Below are positions 23,744-31,604 of a stretch of 31,604 nt of DNA, piece by piece. Origin of the DNA: a virus; IMG/VR virus record IMGVR_UViG_3300031857_012369, positions 1-31,604 of that record, one strand, 5' to 3'. The notes below the pieces were generated by a model that saw only the letters and a program-made list of their open reading frames with translations, did not search any database and was not told the DNA's origin. The translations under genes and the position numbers were made by a program. How positions within the stretch are numbered: the first letter of the stretch is position 1; each line of letters opens with the position of its first letter.

Positions 23744-25365
23744 TGGAAAAGTATTTCTACGAAAAGAGTGGAATAGAATCTTGGCCAACAAATATTACTT
23801 ATGGTGAATTGGTATCATATAATAAACAAAAATTATATGATTGGTTGGAAGATTTGAGACTACGTGTGTTAAAGAGTTGGGATGAACAAGGTGTTCCGCC
23901 AATTGTTGGTAAGAACGAAAATGAAATTAAAAGTTCATTCTCAAAACTTAGACAATACGATTGTTCCAAATTTTATTATGATGTTGAAAATGGCAATGAT
24001 CCTGATGTTATCGGGGTTATTGCCAATTTTTCAAAGTCAGGTTCAGCCGCAAATCAGTTCTTTCCAACTATGCTTAAAACAAAAATAGCATCAAGTGGTA
24101 GTCCTGACAGTGCAAGATCTATCTATGATTATTTCACGGATGTTTGGAAAGATTCGTTTCATCATATATTGAGACGTGTTATATTTAATGACTCCATGTA
24201 TCTTTATAGTAAATCAATTTCAACACTTGTAGAAAAGAATCCATACTTTAAGTCGGGTGAGACATTAAGAGATATGTTCCAATCCTACAAAAATGGTGAT
24301 GGTAGATTTGATAATAAAGGTTTACGTGTATCTAAAATATCATGCTCAACCGATGAACACAACAGGCTATATAAAAATTGTTTAACTATTAAAGCAAATG
24401 AAATACGTGAATTTTATTCGGAAGGATTGATTGATGATACAATGCTTTCATACTTGGATGATATTGAATCATTAACCGATACATTTTATGTAAAGAACGA
24501 TAGTGATGAACCAAGATTAAATGTTTTTATGATTAGAGTGTATGAGAAAAATATGAGAGTTTTTCCAGCAGCTCTACAGGCATTTAGAATATCATTCTCT
24601 CAGCCAGCAGTTAACTTTCCACCATTAACTGCAAAATTCTTATATGAACATTTTACTAAACATATTCCAGCATCAAGAACCGTAACGGTGTATGATCCAA
24701 GTTCGGGTTGGGGTGGAAGGATTTTGGGTGCAATGTCTGTTATTAGACCGATACATTATGTCGGAACAGATCCAAACACGGATAATATGATCGATGAATT
24801 GGGTATTTCTCGTTATGAATATTTGGCTGACTTTTATCTACGTTCAATAGGTGAACGTGCAAGTATAGCATCAAAGTTTTTCGATACCAAAGAAACACAC
24901 ACATACGAAATGTTTCAGGATGGTTCAGAAACAATACAGTTTAACGAAAGATTTAAGAAGTACAAAGGTGAATTAGATTTTGTTTTCACATCACCCCCAT
25001 ACTTTAATCGTGAAATGTATTCCGATGATGCAACTCAATCATACAAGGCACACTCACAGTACAGTGATTGGAGAGATAATTTTCTCAAACCAACATTGGA
25101 AACCGCTGTTTCCTTTTTGAAACCCGATAGATATTTGTGTTGGAATATTGCTAATATAAAAGTATCAGACAATAAAACAATACACTTGGAAGAAGACTCT
25201 ATTGACATCCTAAAATCATTGGGGATGGAGTATCATGGTAAGATATGTATGCTTATGACTAAAATGATAGGAAATACCGATCCAAAAAGACTTACTAACA
25301 AAGTTTATCATAAGGGTGAATGGTGGAAGATGGAACCCATTTTTGTATTTTATAAACCAAGTTGA
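23743..25365 (+). CDS. SPPY-type DNA methyltransferase with long N-terminal region
   Basis: The 540-residue protein has a class I SAM-methyltransferase core in its C-terminal half: motif I DPSSGWGGR (318-326), GTDPN (341-345), and catalytic motif IV TSPPYF (416-421), as in amino-methyltransferases of N4-cytosine and N6-adenine type. The N-terminal 300 residues have no recognised domain; NFPPLTAKFLYEHF (about 291-304) is shared in pattern with the paralogue downstream. There is no separate target-recognition domain beyond the N-terminus. It starts in the clamp stop codon (TAATG) and is followed after 4 bases by a second, related methyltransferase. The target base is not readable. Confidence 0.78.
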   Translation: MEKYFYEKSGIESWPTNITYGELVSYNKQKLYDWLEDLRLRVLKSWDEQGVPPIVGKNENEIKSSFSKLRQYDCSKFYYDVENGNDPDVIGVIANFSKSGSAANQFFPTMLKTKIASSGSPDSARSIYDYFTDVWKDSFHHILRRVIFNDSMYLYSKSISTLVEKNPYFKSGETLRDMFQSYKNGDGRFDNKGLRVSKISCSTDEHNRLYKNCLTIKANEIREFYSEGLIDDTMLSYLDDIESLTDTFYVKNDSDEPRLNVFMIRVYEKNMRVFPAALQAFRISFSQPAVNFPPLTAKFLYEHFTKHIPASRTVTVYDPSSGWGGRILGAMSVIRPIHYVGTDPNTDNMIDELGISRYEYLADFYLRSIGERASIASKFFDTKETHTYEMFQDGSETIQFNERFKKYKGELDFVFTSPPYFNREMYSDDATQSYKAHSQYSDWRDNFLKPTLETAVSFLKPDRYLCWNIANIKVSDNKTIHLEEDSIDILKSLGMEYHGKICMLMTKMIGNTDPKRLTNKVYHKGEWWKMEPIFVFYKPS

Positions 25366-25369
25366 TTAT

Positions 25370-26428
25370 ATGAATGTAAACTCAGGTAAATTTTTTAACA
25401 TAGATCCTTTAGAAGTTCGTCTTTGGAAAGAAACGGATGAATTTTTAAATGACAAAAGGGAATTAGATGACACAATAGATTGTGTTTTTCAATATTACCG
25501 TAAACACGGTTATCCATATATGAAGATAACCGATGAAGAAAAGCATGATCATATGAAAAAACTTCAGAGTTTTGATTATGAATCTATTTTTATCGGTAAC
25601 GATTTGAAACAAACTATGAATGGACTTAGATTAGCTTGGTCTTATTTTCCACATGCAATGGAAGTTAAATGTGGCAATTCAAAAATGTCTCCAATGGATA
25701 ACTATTTGAATGACCATACTTTCAAGATGACTATAAAAAAATGTTTAACATGGCTTAAAAAACATTGGCACGGTAGATGGCAAGAAAATAGATTGCGTCA
25801 AGCACTGAAAATTTATTCAGGTGTTCAAGCTGTGTCAAACTTTAGACCAACAGCTGCGGGTGCTATCTATAAAAGATATGGTGGTGACGGTGTAATGTGG
25901 GATATGTCTTGTGGTTGGGGTGGAAGATTGGTAGCTGCATTGGCTTCACCATATATTAAAACCTACATCGGAACAGATCCCTCTACGAAAACATTTGAAG
26001 GTTTATGTCAACTACGTGATGATTTTACATATTTAAATAAAAATATTCATTTGCATTGCATGGGTTCTGAAGATTTATTACCCGATAAGGATTCATTAGA
26101 TTTATGCTTCACATCCCCACCATATTTTGATACTGAGAAATATGCGGATGAAGAAACTCAATCATATAATAAGTTTCCAAACAAGGATAGTTGGGGTTCG
26201 GGATTCCTAAGAACAACATTTAACAATTGTTATCATGGATTAAAACAAGATAGATTTATGTTAATAAACATAGCCAATACACCGAAACATAAAGACTTGG
26301 AAGAAATGACAATACATTATGCTGAAGACGTTGGATTCAAACACGTTGACACCTTACAGTTAATTCTTTCATCAGTAATGGGTGCGGGTTATAAGAGAGA
26401 ACCTATTTTTGTTTTCAAAAAGTATTAG
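25370..26428 (+). CDS. SPPY-type DNA methyltransferase, paralogue of its neighbour
   Basis: From the ATG at 25370 the protein has 352 residues; an earlier in-frame ATG lies inside the previous gene and is rejected. Motif I is WDMSCGWGGR (177-186), then GTDPST (201-206), then TSPPYFDTEKY (248-258). The post-IV block (YADEETQSY) matches the neighbour (YSDDATQSY), and both end in (R/M)EPIFVF. They therefore come from one ancestor. This copy lacks most of the neighbour's long N-terminus. Both cores look intact, so a heterodimer, or two enzymes of different specificity, is possible. A CGTATATT-like core follows before the clamp-loader gene. Confidence 0.78.
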   Translation: MNVNSGKFFNIDPLEVRLWKETDEFLNDKRELDDTIDCVFQYYRKHGYPYMKITDEEKHDHMKKLQSFDYESIFIGNDLKQTMNGLRLAWSYFPHAMEVKCGNSKMSPMDNYLNDHTFKMTIKKCLTWLKKHWHGRWQENRLRQALKIYSGVQAVSNFRPTAAGAIYKRYGGDGVMWDMSCGWGGRLVAALASPYIKTYIGTDPSTKTFEGLCQLRDDFTYLNKNIHLHCMGSEDLLPDKDSLDLCFTSPPYFDTEKYADEETQSYNKFPNKDSWGSGFLRTTFNNCYHGLKQDRFMLINIANTPKHKDLEEMTIHYAEDVGFKHVDTLQLILSSVMGAGYKREPIFVFKKY

Positions 26429-26448
26429 GATTTTATCTGAAAATTTTG

Positions 26449-26454
26449 TATATT
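26449..26454 (+). promoter_or_regulatory. Promoter -10 (TATATT) for the clamp-loader unit
   Basis: TTTTGTATATTGATA lies 28 bases before the gp44 ATG, and shares AAAATTTnGTATATTG with the clamp promoter. A -35 is not clear (TTAGGA at an 18-base spacing is weak). Confidence 0.45.
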
Positions 26455-26482
26455 GATAGAGTAAAAATTTACAAGGAATATT

Positions 26483-27421
26483 ATGAATATTAAATCACAC
26501 ACAATTTGGAATGAAAAGTACAGACCACAGACGTTAGAAACGTATATCGGTAATGATACTATTCGGGAAACATTCGCTCAATATATTTCGAGTAATGATA
26601 TTCCCCATCTTTTACTACACGGTGATGCGGGTATAGGTAAAACTACTATTGCAAAGATTCTTGCAAATTCGATTGCAAACAATAACTACATCTATATCAA
26701 TGCATCAGATGAAAACTCAGTTGATATTGTCAGAGACAAAATTAAACAGTTTGCTTCATCAGTTGGTTTTGGTGGAATAAAAATAATCATATTAGATGAA
26801 TGTGATTACATGACACCAAATGCACAAGCTGCTTTGAGAAATATAATGGAAACATTCAGCAAGACAACAAGATTCATTTTGACTTGCAACTATGTTGACA
26901 GGATTATAGATCCAATACAGTCACGTTGTCAAATATTTAATTTGGTAGCACCATCCAAAAAAGAAGTTGCACAACACTTGGTTTCTATATTGGATAAAGA
27001 AAGTGTAAAATATTCTAAAGAAGATTTGGTAGCACTATTGAATGTTACATACCCTGATATTCGCAGAACAATAAACACATCACAACGCAGTGTAATAAAC
27101 GGTGAATTGCGTTTGGATAAATCAACAGTTGTTGGTTATGACTACATGGTAAAGATAGTTGAAGTTTTGAAATCAGATAAAAACAAGAAAGAAAAATTTG
27201 ATTCCATAAGACAAATTATTGCTGACAACTATGTTAAAGACTTTAATTTACTTATGAGATATTTATATGAAAATGTGGAAACCTATGCTAATGGTTTTGT
27301 ATCATCAATAATATTGATACTTGCAGAAGCACAGTATAAGGATTCACTTGTAGTAGACCATGAAATAAATGCCATGGCAATGTTTATTCAAATTATTATG
27401 GAAATCGATCAAAGGAGGTAA
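26483..27421 (+). CDS. 44: Clamp loader large subunit (gp44 type)
   Basis: This 312-residue AAA+ ATPase loads the clamp. Walker A is GDAGIGKTT (47-55), Walker B IIILDECD (101-108, DEC box), sensor 1 ILTCNY (132-137), and the SRC arginine finger (147-149). The N-terminus WNEKYRPQTLETYIG is typical. T4 gp44 has 319 residues. ACAAGGA precedes the ATG. The small subunit is probably two genes on. Confidence 0.93.
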   Translation: MNIKSHTIWNEKYRPQTLETYIGNDTIRETFAQYISSNDIPHLLLHGDAGIGKTTIAKILANSIANNNYIYINASDENSVDIVRDKIKQFASSVGFGGIKIIILDECDYMTPNAQAALRNIMETFSKTTRFILTCNYVDRIIDPIQSRCQIFNLVAPSKKEVAQHLVSILDKESVKYSKEDLVALLNVTYPDIRRTINTSQRSVINGELRLDKSTVVGYDYMVKIVEVLKSDKNKKEKFDSIRQIIADNYVKDFNLLMRYLYENVETYANGFVSSIILILAEAQYKDSLVVDHEINAMAMFIQIIMEIDQRR

Positions 27422-27425
27422 TCTT

Positions 27426-27686
27426 ATGGGCGTATTTGACATCAACGGTGGAAATGAAATTCCACAAGAACAACAACAAATTTCTGTTAACTTAAATGAT
27501 GCAACTGATTTAGTTTGTGCAGAATGTGGTAACAGATTTTTTAAAGAAGTAACATTCTTCAAAAAGATTTCAGCTTTGCTATCACCAACTGGGCAAGCGG
27601 GTTTAGTTCCAATTCCTGCGTTTGCTTGTACTAAGTGTGAACATGTTAACGATGAATTTTTACCAAAACAAATGTTAAATGATTAA
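27426..27686 (+). CDS. Zinc-ribbon protein
   Basis: From the ATG at 27426, behind an ideal AGGAGG, the protein has 86 residues. Cys31-x2-Cys34 and Cys68-x2-Cys71 frame a 33-residue basic/hydrophobic loop (FFKEVTFFKKISALL), a zinc-ribbon layout. Phrases IPAFACTKCEHVNDEF recall a conserved small T4-like phage protein. It lies between the two clamp-loader genes; its partner is unknown. The longer in-frame start lies inside gp44. Confidence 0.75.
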   Translation: MGVFDINGGNEIPQEQQQISVNLNDATDLVCAECGNRFFKEVTFFKKISALLSPTGQAGLVPIPAFACTKCEHVNDEFLPKQMLND

Positions 27687-27695
27687 AGGTGTATA

Positions 27696-28148
27696 ATGTC
27701 TAAAAGTATTTTTGACCATATTAAAGGTGTTACTATACGTAAAACCAAATGGGAAAACTTGTCGGATGATGAGAAAAAAAGTTGGAGTAATTACATGATA
27801 ACTAAATTTTTTTCTATGGAAATGGAATTGGTTGAGTTAATGAACGATGTGCAAAAATACACCAACGGAATATTGTCACCGAAAGACTATTATAACTTTT
27901 TATACGATACATTGCCTAAACACTCATTCTTTCTTAAATATGTGAAGGCTAAAGATAAGTTGGATATAGATTCTGAACTATCAAAAATATTTTGCAATCA
28001 CTTTCAATTAGGAAGGAATGAGGTTTATGCTTATGTAAAATATCTTAAACGAAATAATGAAGATGAATTAAATTCGATATTAAAAATGTATGGTGTCAAA
28101 GACACCGATATAGAGAACTTTCATAAAAAGCTAAAGAATATAAAGTGA
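27696..28148 (+). CDS. 62: Probable clamp loader small subunit (gp62 type)
   Basis: The 150-residue, mostly helical protein starts at an ATG after AAAGGTG. It has the look of divergent gp62 in marine T4-like phages: NYMITKFFSMEMELVELMND, KDYYNFLYDTLPKHSFFLKYVK, then a helical C-terminus (SILKMYGVKDTDIENFHKKL). Similarity is of pattern and context (near gp44), not a confirmed match; T4 gp62 is 187 residues. It would complete the 4:1 loader. The next gene's GTG frame overlaps its stop, but that gene's likely start follows it. Confidence 0.6.
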   Translation: MSKSIFDHIKGVTIRKTKWENLSDDEKKSWSNYMITKFFSMEMELVELMNDVQKYTNGILSPKDYYNFLYDTLPKHSFFLKYVKAKDKLDIDSELSKIFCNHFQLGRNEVYAYVKYLKRNNEDELNSILKMYGVKDTDIENFHKKLKNIK

Positions 28149-28156
28149 GGAGTGTT

Positions 28157-28528
28157 ATGTCAATTATTGAAAAAGATTTAAGTTTAGCATCAACAGGTGT
28201 TATTGCGGAAATGGAACAGAAGTTCCCAATTATGACTGAAGAATTTAAAAGAATACAACAGATGCAGTATGAGTTATTTTGTGCAAAGCAGTCGAATTAT
28301 GGACCTGACAATATTTCATTAGGTACTAACTTGGAACGAGACCAAGATAGAATACTATCATTACAGGGTTTGTTTTTTAGACTGAATGATAAAATTAATC
28401 GTTATAAACAAATGATTATGTTTGGTTCAAAAGATGCAGTTGGTGAGAGCCTCGATGATACGTTCAAAGATATTTCTGTATACGGTATTATAGCTCAACT
28501 CGTTCAATCGGGTAAGTGGGGTAAATAA
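28157..28528 (+). CDS. Nucleotide-modification-associated protein (Nmad1/DUF1599-like)
   Basis: From the ATG at 28157, with GAGGAG before it, the protein has 123 residues (a GTG 12 bases earlier is less suitable). It has the helical pattern of the Nmad1/DUF1599 family: ELFCAKQSNYGPDN..., GLFFRLNDKINRYKQMI, ESLDDTFKDISVYGIIAQL. This family is MazG/dUTPase-like in fold and is common near phage base-modification genes. The acidic residues ED..DD..D are consistent with metal or nucleotide binding. Its exact role is unknown. It overlaps the next start by one base (TAATG). Confidence 0.65.
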   Translation: MSIIEKDLSLASTGVIAEMEQKFPIMTEEFKRIQQMQYELFCAKQSNYGPDNISLGTNLERDQDRILSLQGLFFRLNDKINRYKQMIMFGSKDAVGESLDDTFKDISVYGIIAQLVQSGKWGK

Positions 28529-29439
28529 TGGCTGAAAGAAGAATATCATTCTCACAATATCAAATGTGGAAAGGTTGTCCGCATCGTTGGAAACTAAATT
28601 ATATTGACCGTATCAATACATACGAACCATCCGTTGCAGCTCTATTCGGAACTGCTATGCACGAAGCTTTACAAGAGTATGTTAAGTGTATTTATGACAA
28701 CTCAATAGCAGAAGCAAATAAAATGAATCTAAACGAGATTCTTCAGAATGGCATGAAACGTGAATATAAAAAGTTATTAACGGAGTCAAGTAATCAACAC
28801 TTTTCAAACCAAGAAGAATTGGCTGAGTACTATAATGATGGTGTTCAGATATTAGATTGGTTTAAAGCTCATCGTGCTGATTTCTTTTTGAAAAAAGATT
28901 TTGAATTAGTCGGTATAGAATTGCCAATAAATATAATTCCATTGGAATCACATCCGTCTATAAAATTGGTTGGTTTCTTAGATTTGGTTCTTAGGAATGT
29001 ATCAACGGGTGACATATACATATATGATTTCAAAACATCAACTAAAGGTTGGGGACAATATCAAAAGTCTGATAAGACAAAGGTATCTCAATTGGTTTTG
29101 TATAAAACATATTACGCAAAACAATACAATGTTGATGCGGAAACTATACATGTGGAATATTTAATATTAAAGAGAAAGATTGATCAGGATGCTGAATACG
29201 AAGCTATGAAGAAACGTGTTCAGAAATTTGAACCATCAAACGGGATAGTTTCAAGAAATTACGTGCAAAAGGAATTAAAAGAATTCATAACTAATAATTT
29301 CACAGAAGACGGTGAATATAGATTAGATGTTGTTCAATCAGCAGAGGCTGGACAAAACTATTCAAATTGTAAATATTGTTGGTTCAATGATAAAGAAGAA
29401 TTCTGTCCAAAAGAACATAGAAATATTATGCCATTTTGA
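28528..29439 (+). CDS. Cas4/RecB-like PD-(D/E)XK nuclease with Fe-S cysteines
   Basis: The 303-residue protein has the iron-sulphur nuclease layout. Cys17 (KGCPHRWKLNY) is the first cluster ligand. The catalytic core follows: H45 (GTAMHEALQ), D152 (GFLDLVL), DFKTS (D167, K169), Q188. The last three ligands are at 281, 284 and 293 (CKYCWF, C). This matches Cas4 and AddB/RecB-type nucleases, which resect or process DNA ends. In phages such enzymes act in recombination or replication, next to UvsX and gp44-type genes. No Cas1/Cas2 or repeats are visible, so no CRISPR role is implied. Confidence 0.85.
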   Translation: MAERRISFSQYQMWKGCPHRWKLNYIDRINTYEPSVAALFGTAMHEALQEYVKCIYDNSIAEANKMNLNEILQNGMKREYKKLLTESSNQHFSNQEELAEYYNDGVQILDWFKAHRADFFLKKDFELVGIELPINIIPLESHPSIKLVGFLDLVLRNVSTGDIYIYDFKTSTKGWGQYQKSDKTKVSQLVLYKTYYAKQYNVDAETIHVEYLILKRKIDQDAEYEAMKKRVQKFEPSNGIVSRNYVQKELKEFITNNFTEDGEYRLDVVQSAEAGQNYSNCKYCWFNDKEEFCPKEHRNIMPF

Positions 29440-29448
29440 GGATAAGTG

Positions 29449-30177
29449 ATGAAAGTAGCTTTAGTTTGTATTGCTAAAAATGAAGATAATTACATAAAAG
29501 AGTGGGTTGACTATCATACTAAATTGGGATTTGATCAAATATGTATTTATCAAAATGATTGGCGATGTAGTGTTCAATTGGACAACACAACAATTATGGA
29601 CTTTGATGGACCAAATAGACAAACTGAAGCGTATAATAATTTTTTAAGGTATTGGCACAATGATTATGATTGGGTTGCCTTCTTGGATGTTGATGAATTC
29701 TTAGTATTAAAAAAACACAGTAATGTTAAGGACTTTATACAAGATTACCAACAACATGATGTAATAGGAATAAATTGGGTTTTATTTGGAGATAACGGCT
29801 TAACATTTGATGGCAATTATAATGTATTAAGTAGATTTACAAAAAGACAGATAGGTGTGGTGCCATTAGTAAAATGTATATCAAGAGTTAAACCAAATAT
29901 ATCATGGGCTTTACATAATGCTGTTAATGTAAATGCTATTGATACTAATTATAAAATATTTGCAGGGTGTAGTAACGAAAACGGTGATGATAGTATAGCT
30001 CAAATAAATCATTATTTTTGTAAAACTTGGGACGAGTGGTCTGCAAAAAAGAATCGAGGCAGGGCTGATTTGTCACCAAACAGTCTTGGTTACATAAGGT
30101 GTGATTCTGATTTTGAAGCACACAATGCTAATGAAATAGAAGACACTTTCGCTTTAGACTTTTTTAACTCACATTAG
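29449..30177 (+). CDS. Glycosyltransferase, family 92/family 2-like (copy 1)
   Basis: A 242-residue GT-A enzyme from the ATG at 29449 (GAGGATAA upstream). The N-terminus VALVCIAKNEDNYIKEWVDYH is the start of GT92 and related bacterial family-2 proteins, and WVAFLDVDEFLVLKK (DVDEF, 80-84) is the metal-binding DxD-type motif. The C-terminal half is Asn-rich and contains HNAVNV and INHYFCKTWDEWSAK. A second, 3'-cut copy lies at 31069, very similar over the first 90 residues. Target (base, glycan or host surface) is unknown. Confidence 0.8.
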   Translation: MKVALVCIAKNEDNYIKEWVDYHTKLGFDQICIYQNDWRCSVQLDNTTIMDFDGPNRQTEAYNNFLRYWHNDYDWVAFLDVDEFLVLKKHSNVKDFIQDYQQHDVIGINWVLFGDNGLTFDGNYNVLSRFTKRQIGVVPLVKCISRVKPNISWALHNAVNVNAIDTNYKIFAGCSNENGDDSIAQINHYFCKTWDEWSAKKNRGRADLSPNSLGYIRCDSDFEAHNANEIEDTFALDFFNSH

Positions 30178-30187
30178 TTGACAAAAT

Positions 30188-31063
30188 ATGAAAAAACCAC
30201 TACTACATAATGAAAGATATTCTCAAATTAAACAAAAGCGTAAAAAAGAGTTCATTCCAAATTTACCAAATACAAACAAATTAAATGATGGTGTTGTTAG
30301 TGAATTGGGTAAAGTGGAAGACTTTTCATTATTCACTGATAATCAGGTTTTATTAAGATTCCCACACTTAATAAACAGACCTTGGATAAGACATGATACC
30401 ACCAAGAAGTTAAGTGTAATAGTGCCTTACCGTGATAGAGAGAATCATTTAAATATATTTATAAATGAATTTCCACAATACTTGGAAAGACAGGGTATAG
30501 ACTATCATATAACAGTAGTTGAACAGGCAAATAATGAAAGCCCTTTTAATAAGGGCATGCTTTTTAATGCTGGTTTTAAAGAAACAAAGAACTATGATTA
30601 CTTTTGTCTTCACGATGTTGACATGATACCACTGTATTCCGATTATGGCTATGACATTAATACACCAAAAGGAAACGGGTTTTTTATACACCCAGCTCGT
30701 TATATTGAAAAATGGGATTACATCGAATTACCTGGATGTTGTGGTGGTGTTGTTTTAGTAGATAGACAAACATATTTAGATGTTAATGGGTATAGTATAA
30801 GTTATTGGGGTTGGGGTGTTGAGGATGACGACTTTAAACGTAGATGTCAACAAAATAAAACAACTCGCATAATAAACACAGAGGGCATATACAGAACACT
30901 ATACCATTTACATAATTACAATCCAAATTGTTATGTAAAAAATAAAAAAGTATTTGATTCAAATATACCAAAAGAACAAGATGGTTTAAATCACACTATG
31001 TATAAAGTTGTTTCACGTAAAAAACTTACGGATAGAATATCATTTCTAAGTATTATGTTCTAA
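30188..31063 (+). CDS. Beta-1,4-galactosyltransferase-like (GT7) protein
   Basis: The 291-residue protein carries the GT7 signature blocks of animal beta-4-GalT: VIVPYRDRENHL (77-88), FNKGMLFNAGF (120-130), HDVDMIP (142-148, metal), GCCGGV (183-188), and YWGWGVEDDDFKRR (206-219). Order and spacing match the family. There is no signal peptide or membrane anchor, so it acts in the cytoplasm. N-terminal 60 residues are a basic, unmatched lead. It sits between two GT92-like copies in what looks like a glycosylation cassette. Donor and acceptor are not readable. The start has no clear Shine-Dalgarno. Confidence 0.85.
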   Translation: MKKPLLHNERYSQIKQKRKKEFIPNLPNTNKLNDGVVSELGKVEDFSLFTDNQVLLRFPHLINRPWIRHDTTKKLSVIVPYRDRENHLNIFINEFPQYLERQGIDYHITVVEQANNESPFNKGMLFNAGFKETKNYDYFCLHDVDMIPLYSDYGYDINTPKGNGFFIHPARYIEKWDYIELPGCCGGVVLVDRQTYLDVNGYSISYWGWGVEDDDFKRRCQQNKTTRIINTEGIYRTLYHLHNYNPNCYVKNKKVFDSNIPKEQDGLNHTMYKVVSRKKLTDRISFLSIMF

Positions 31064-31068
31064 TAAAT

Positions 31069-31604
31069 ATGAATGTTGCATTAGCATGTATAGCAAAAAA
31101 CGAAGATTATTATATTAATGAATGGTTAGAATACAACTTGTATTTAGGATTCGATAAAATTTTCGTATACAATAATGATTGGCAATTTCATATAGACTCA
31201 CCATTTGTAGAAACAATATCAGTCGAAGGTCGTGGTAAACAAGAGGTTGTGTATAATAATTTTTTGAATGAGTATAAAAACGAATATGATTGGGTAGCAT
31301 TTTTTGATGTTGATGAGTTCTTAGTATTAAAAAAGCATGACAATATAAAGGACTTCTTAAAAGACTACGATGGTTTCAACTGTATAGGTATAAATTGGCA
31401 CCTGTTCGGAGACAACAATCAACCAAAGCCAACAAACGAATACTCAGTTCTGAAAAGATTTACAAGACGTGGCTTGAAAGTTGATAAACATATAAAATGT
31501 ATAGTAAGACCAAGTGTTATTACAAACTACAAAATACACGCACCCGATAGGGACTCTATAATAGATACTGACAAAAATGTTTTTTATGGTCCATATAATG
31601 AAAA
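31069..31604 (+). CDS. Glycosyltransferase, family 92-like (copy 2; 3' partial)
   Basis: The frame is open to the window edge (178 codons seen). It begins MNVALACIAKNEDYYINEWLEY and has WVAFFDVDEFLVLKK with DVDEF at 80-84, exactly where copy 1 has it. Base similarity is also high across this block, so the two arose by duplication. Divergence rises after about residue 105 (KPTNEYSVLKRFTRRGLKVDKHIKCIV against the corresponding part of copy 1), as if the acceptor side has changed. It starts 5 bases after the GT7 stop. Confidence 0.8.
   Translation, partial: MNVALACIAKNEDYYINEWLEYNLYLGFDKIFVYNNDWQFHIDSPFVETISVEGRGKQEVVYNNFLNEYKNEYDWVAFFDVDEFLVLKKHDNIKDFLKDYDGFNCIGINWHLFGDNNQPKPTNEYSVLKRFTRRGLKVDKHIKCIVRPSVITNYKIHAPDRDSIIDTDKNVFYGPYNE

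Noticed and set aside
30178-30183. TTGACA as a -35 for the GT7 gene
   Set aside because: A -10 at normal spacing would fall inside the gene and no good hexamer is there.

Overview
The window is a fully plus-strand, A+T-rich stretch (about one third G+C by eye) of a tailed bacteriophage genome with a T4-type replication machine. The evidence is a gp32-like ssDNA-binding protein, UvsX/RecA, RNase H-type flap nuclease, gp41-type helicase, family B polymerase (gp43), sliding clamp (gp45), clamp loader (gp44 and a probable gp62) and large virion proteins. Gene order and several proteins differ enough from T4 to suggest a distant ('far-T4') marine-type myovirus. The host cannot be read directly. 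Most genes have a good Shine-Dalgarno, the best promoters look sigma70-like, and an Hc1-type mini-histone is only a weak hint of a Bacteroidota-like host.

Layout. 1-2648: two virion genes, the first cut by the window edge. 2664-5375: a compact, divergent family A DNA-polymerase-like protein, a conserved small phage protein and two unknown proteins. 5485-9838: replication block 1 (ssDNA-binding protein, UvsX, flap nuclease, helicase). 9859-11125: an unknown conserved phage protein and a GNAT/aminoacyl-transferase-like protein, closed by a terminator. 11239-13092: class II (B12) ribonucleotide reductase. 13164-14466: a 58-residue Hc1-like protein with its own terminator, an HNH endonuclease, a small membrane protein and a helical protein. 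14478-17267: a 929-residue virion protein. 17377-17679: an isolated, strongly signalled transcription unit for an AbrB-like protein. 17784-20443: a C-H-D protein, a PLP enzyme, dUTPase and two small phage proteins. 20456-29439: replication block 2 (polymerase, clamp, two paralogous SPPY methyltransferases, clamp loader, zinc ribbon, probable gp62, Nmad1/DUF1599-like protein, Cas4/RecB-like nuclease). 29449-31604: three glycosyltransferases, the last cut by the window edge.

How it fits together. Blocks 1 and 2 supply a nearly complete phage replisome and recombination kit. NrdJ and dUTPase feed it with dNTPs and keep dUTP low. The methyltransferase pair, the Nmad1-like protein and possibly the PLP enzyme and glycosyltransferases point to nucleotide, DNA or surface modification. 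The most unusual items are: the second, exonuclease-dead-looking family A polymerase; T4-style capsid-targeting N-termini (ending in LTE) on the HNH protein and on a 209-residue protein; a recurring CGTATATT promoter core before gp32, AbrB-like, clamp and clamp-loader genes, twice followed by a leader hairpin; a gp32 with no cysteine and so no zinc site; and the methyltransferase pair inserted between clamp and clamp loader. No intergenic gap exceeds about 115 bases, and I saw no tRNA, IS element or CRISPR array.
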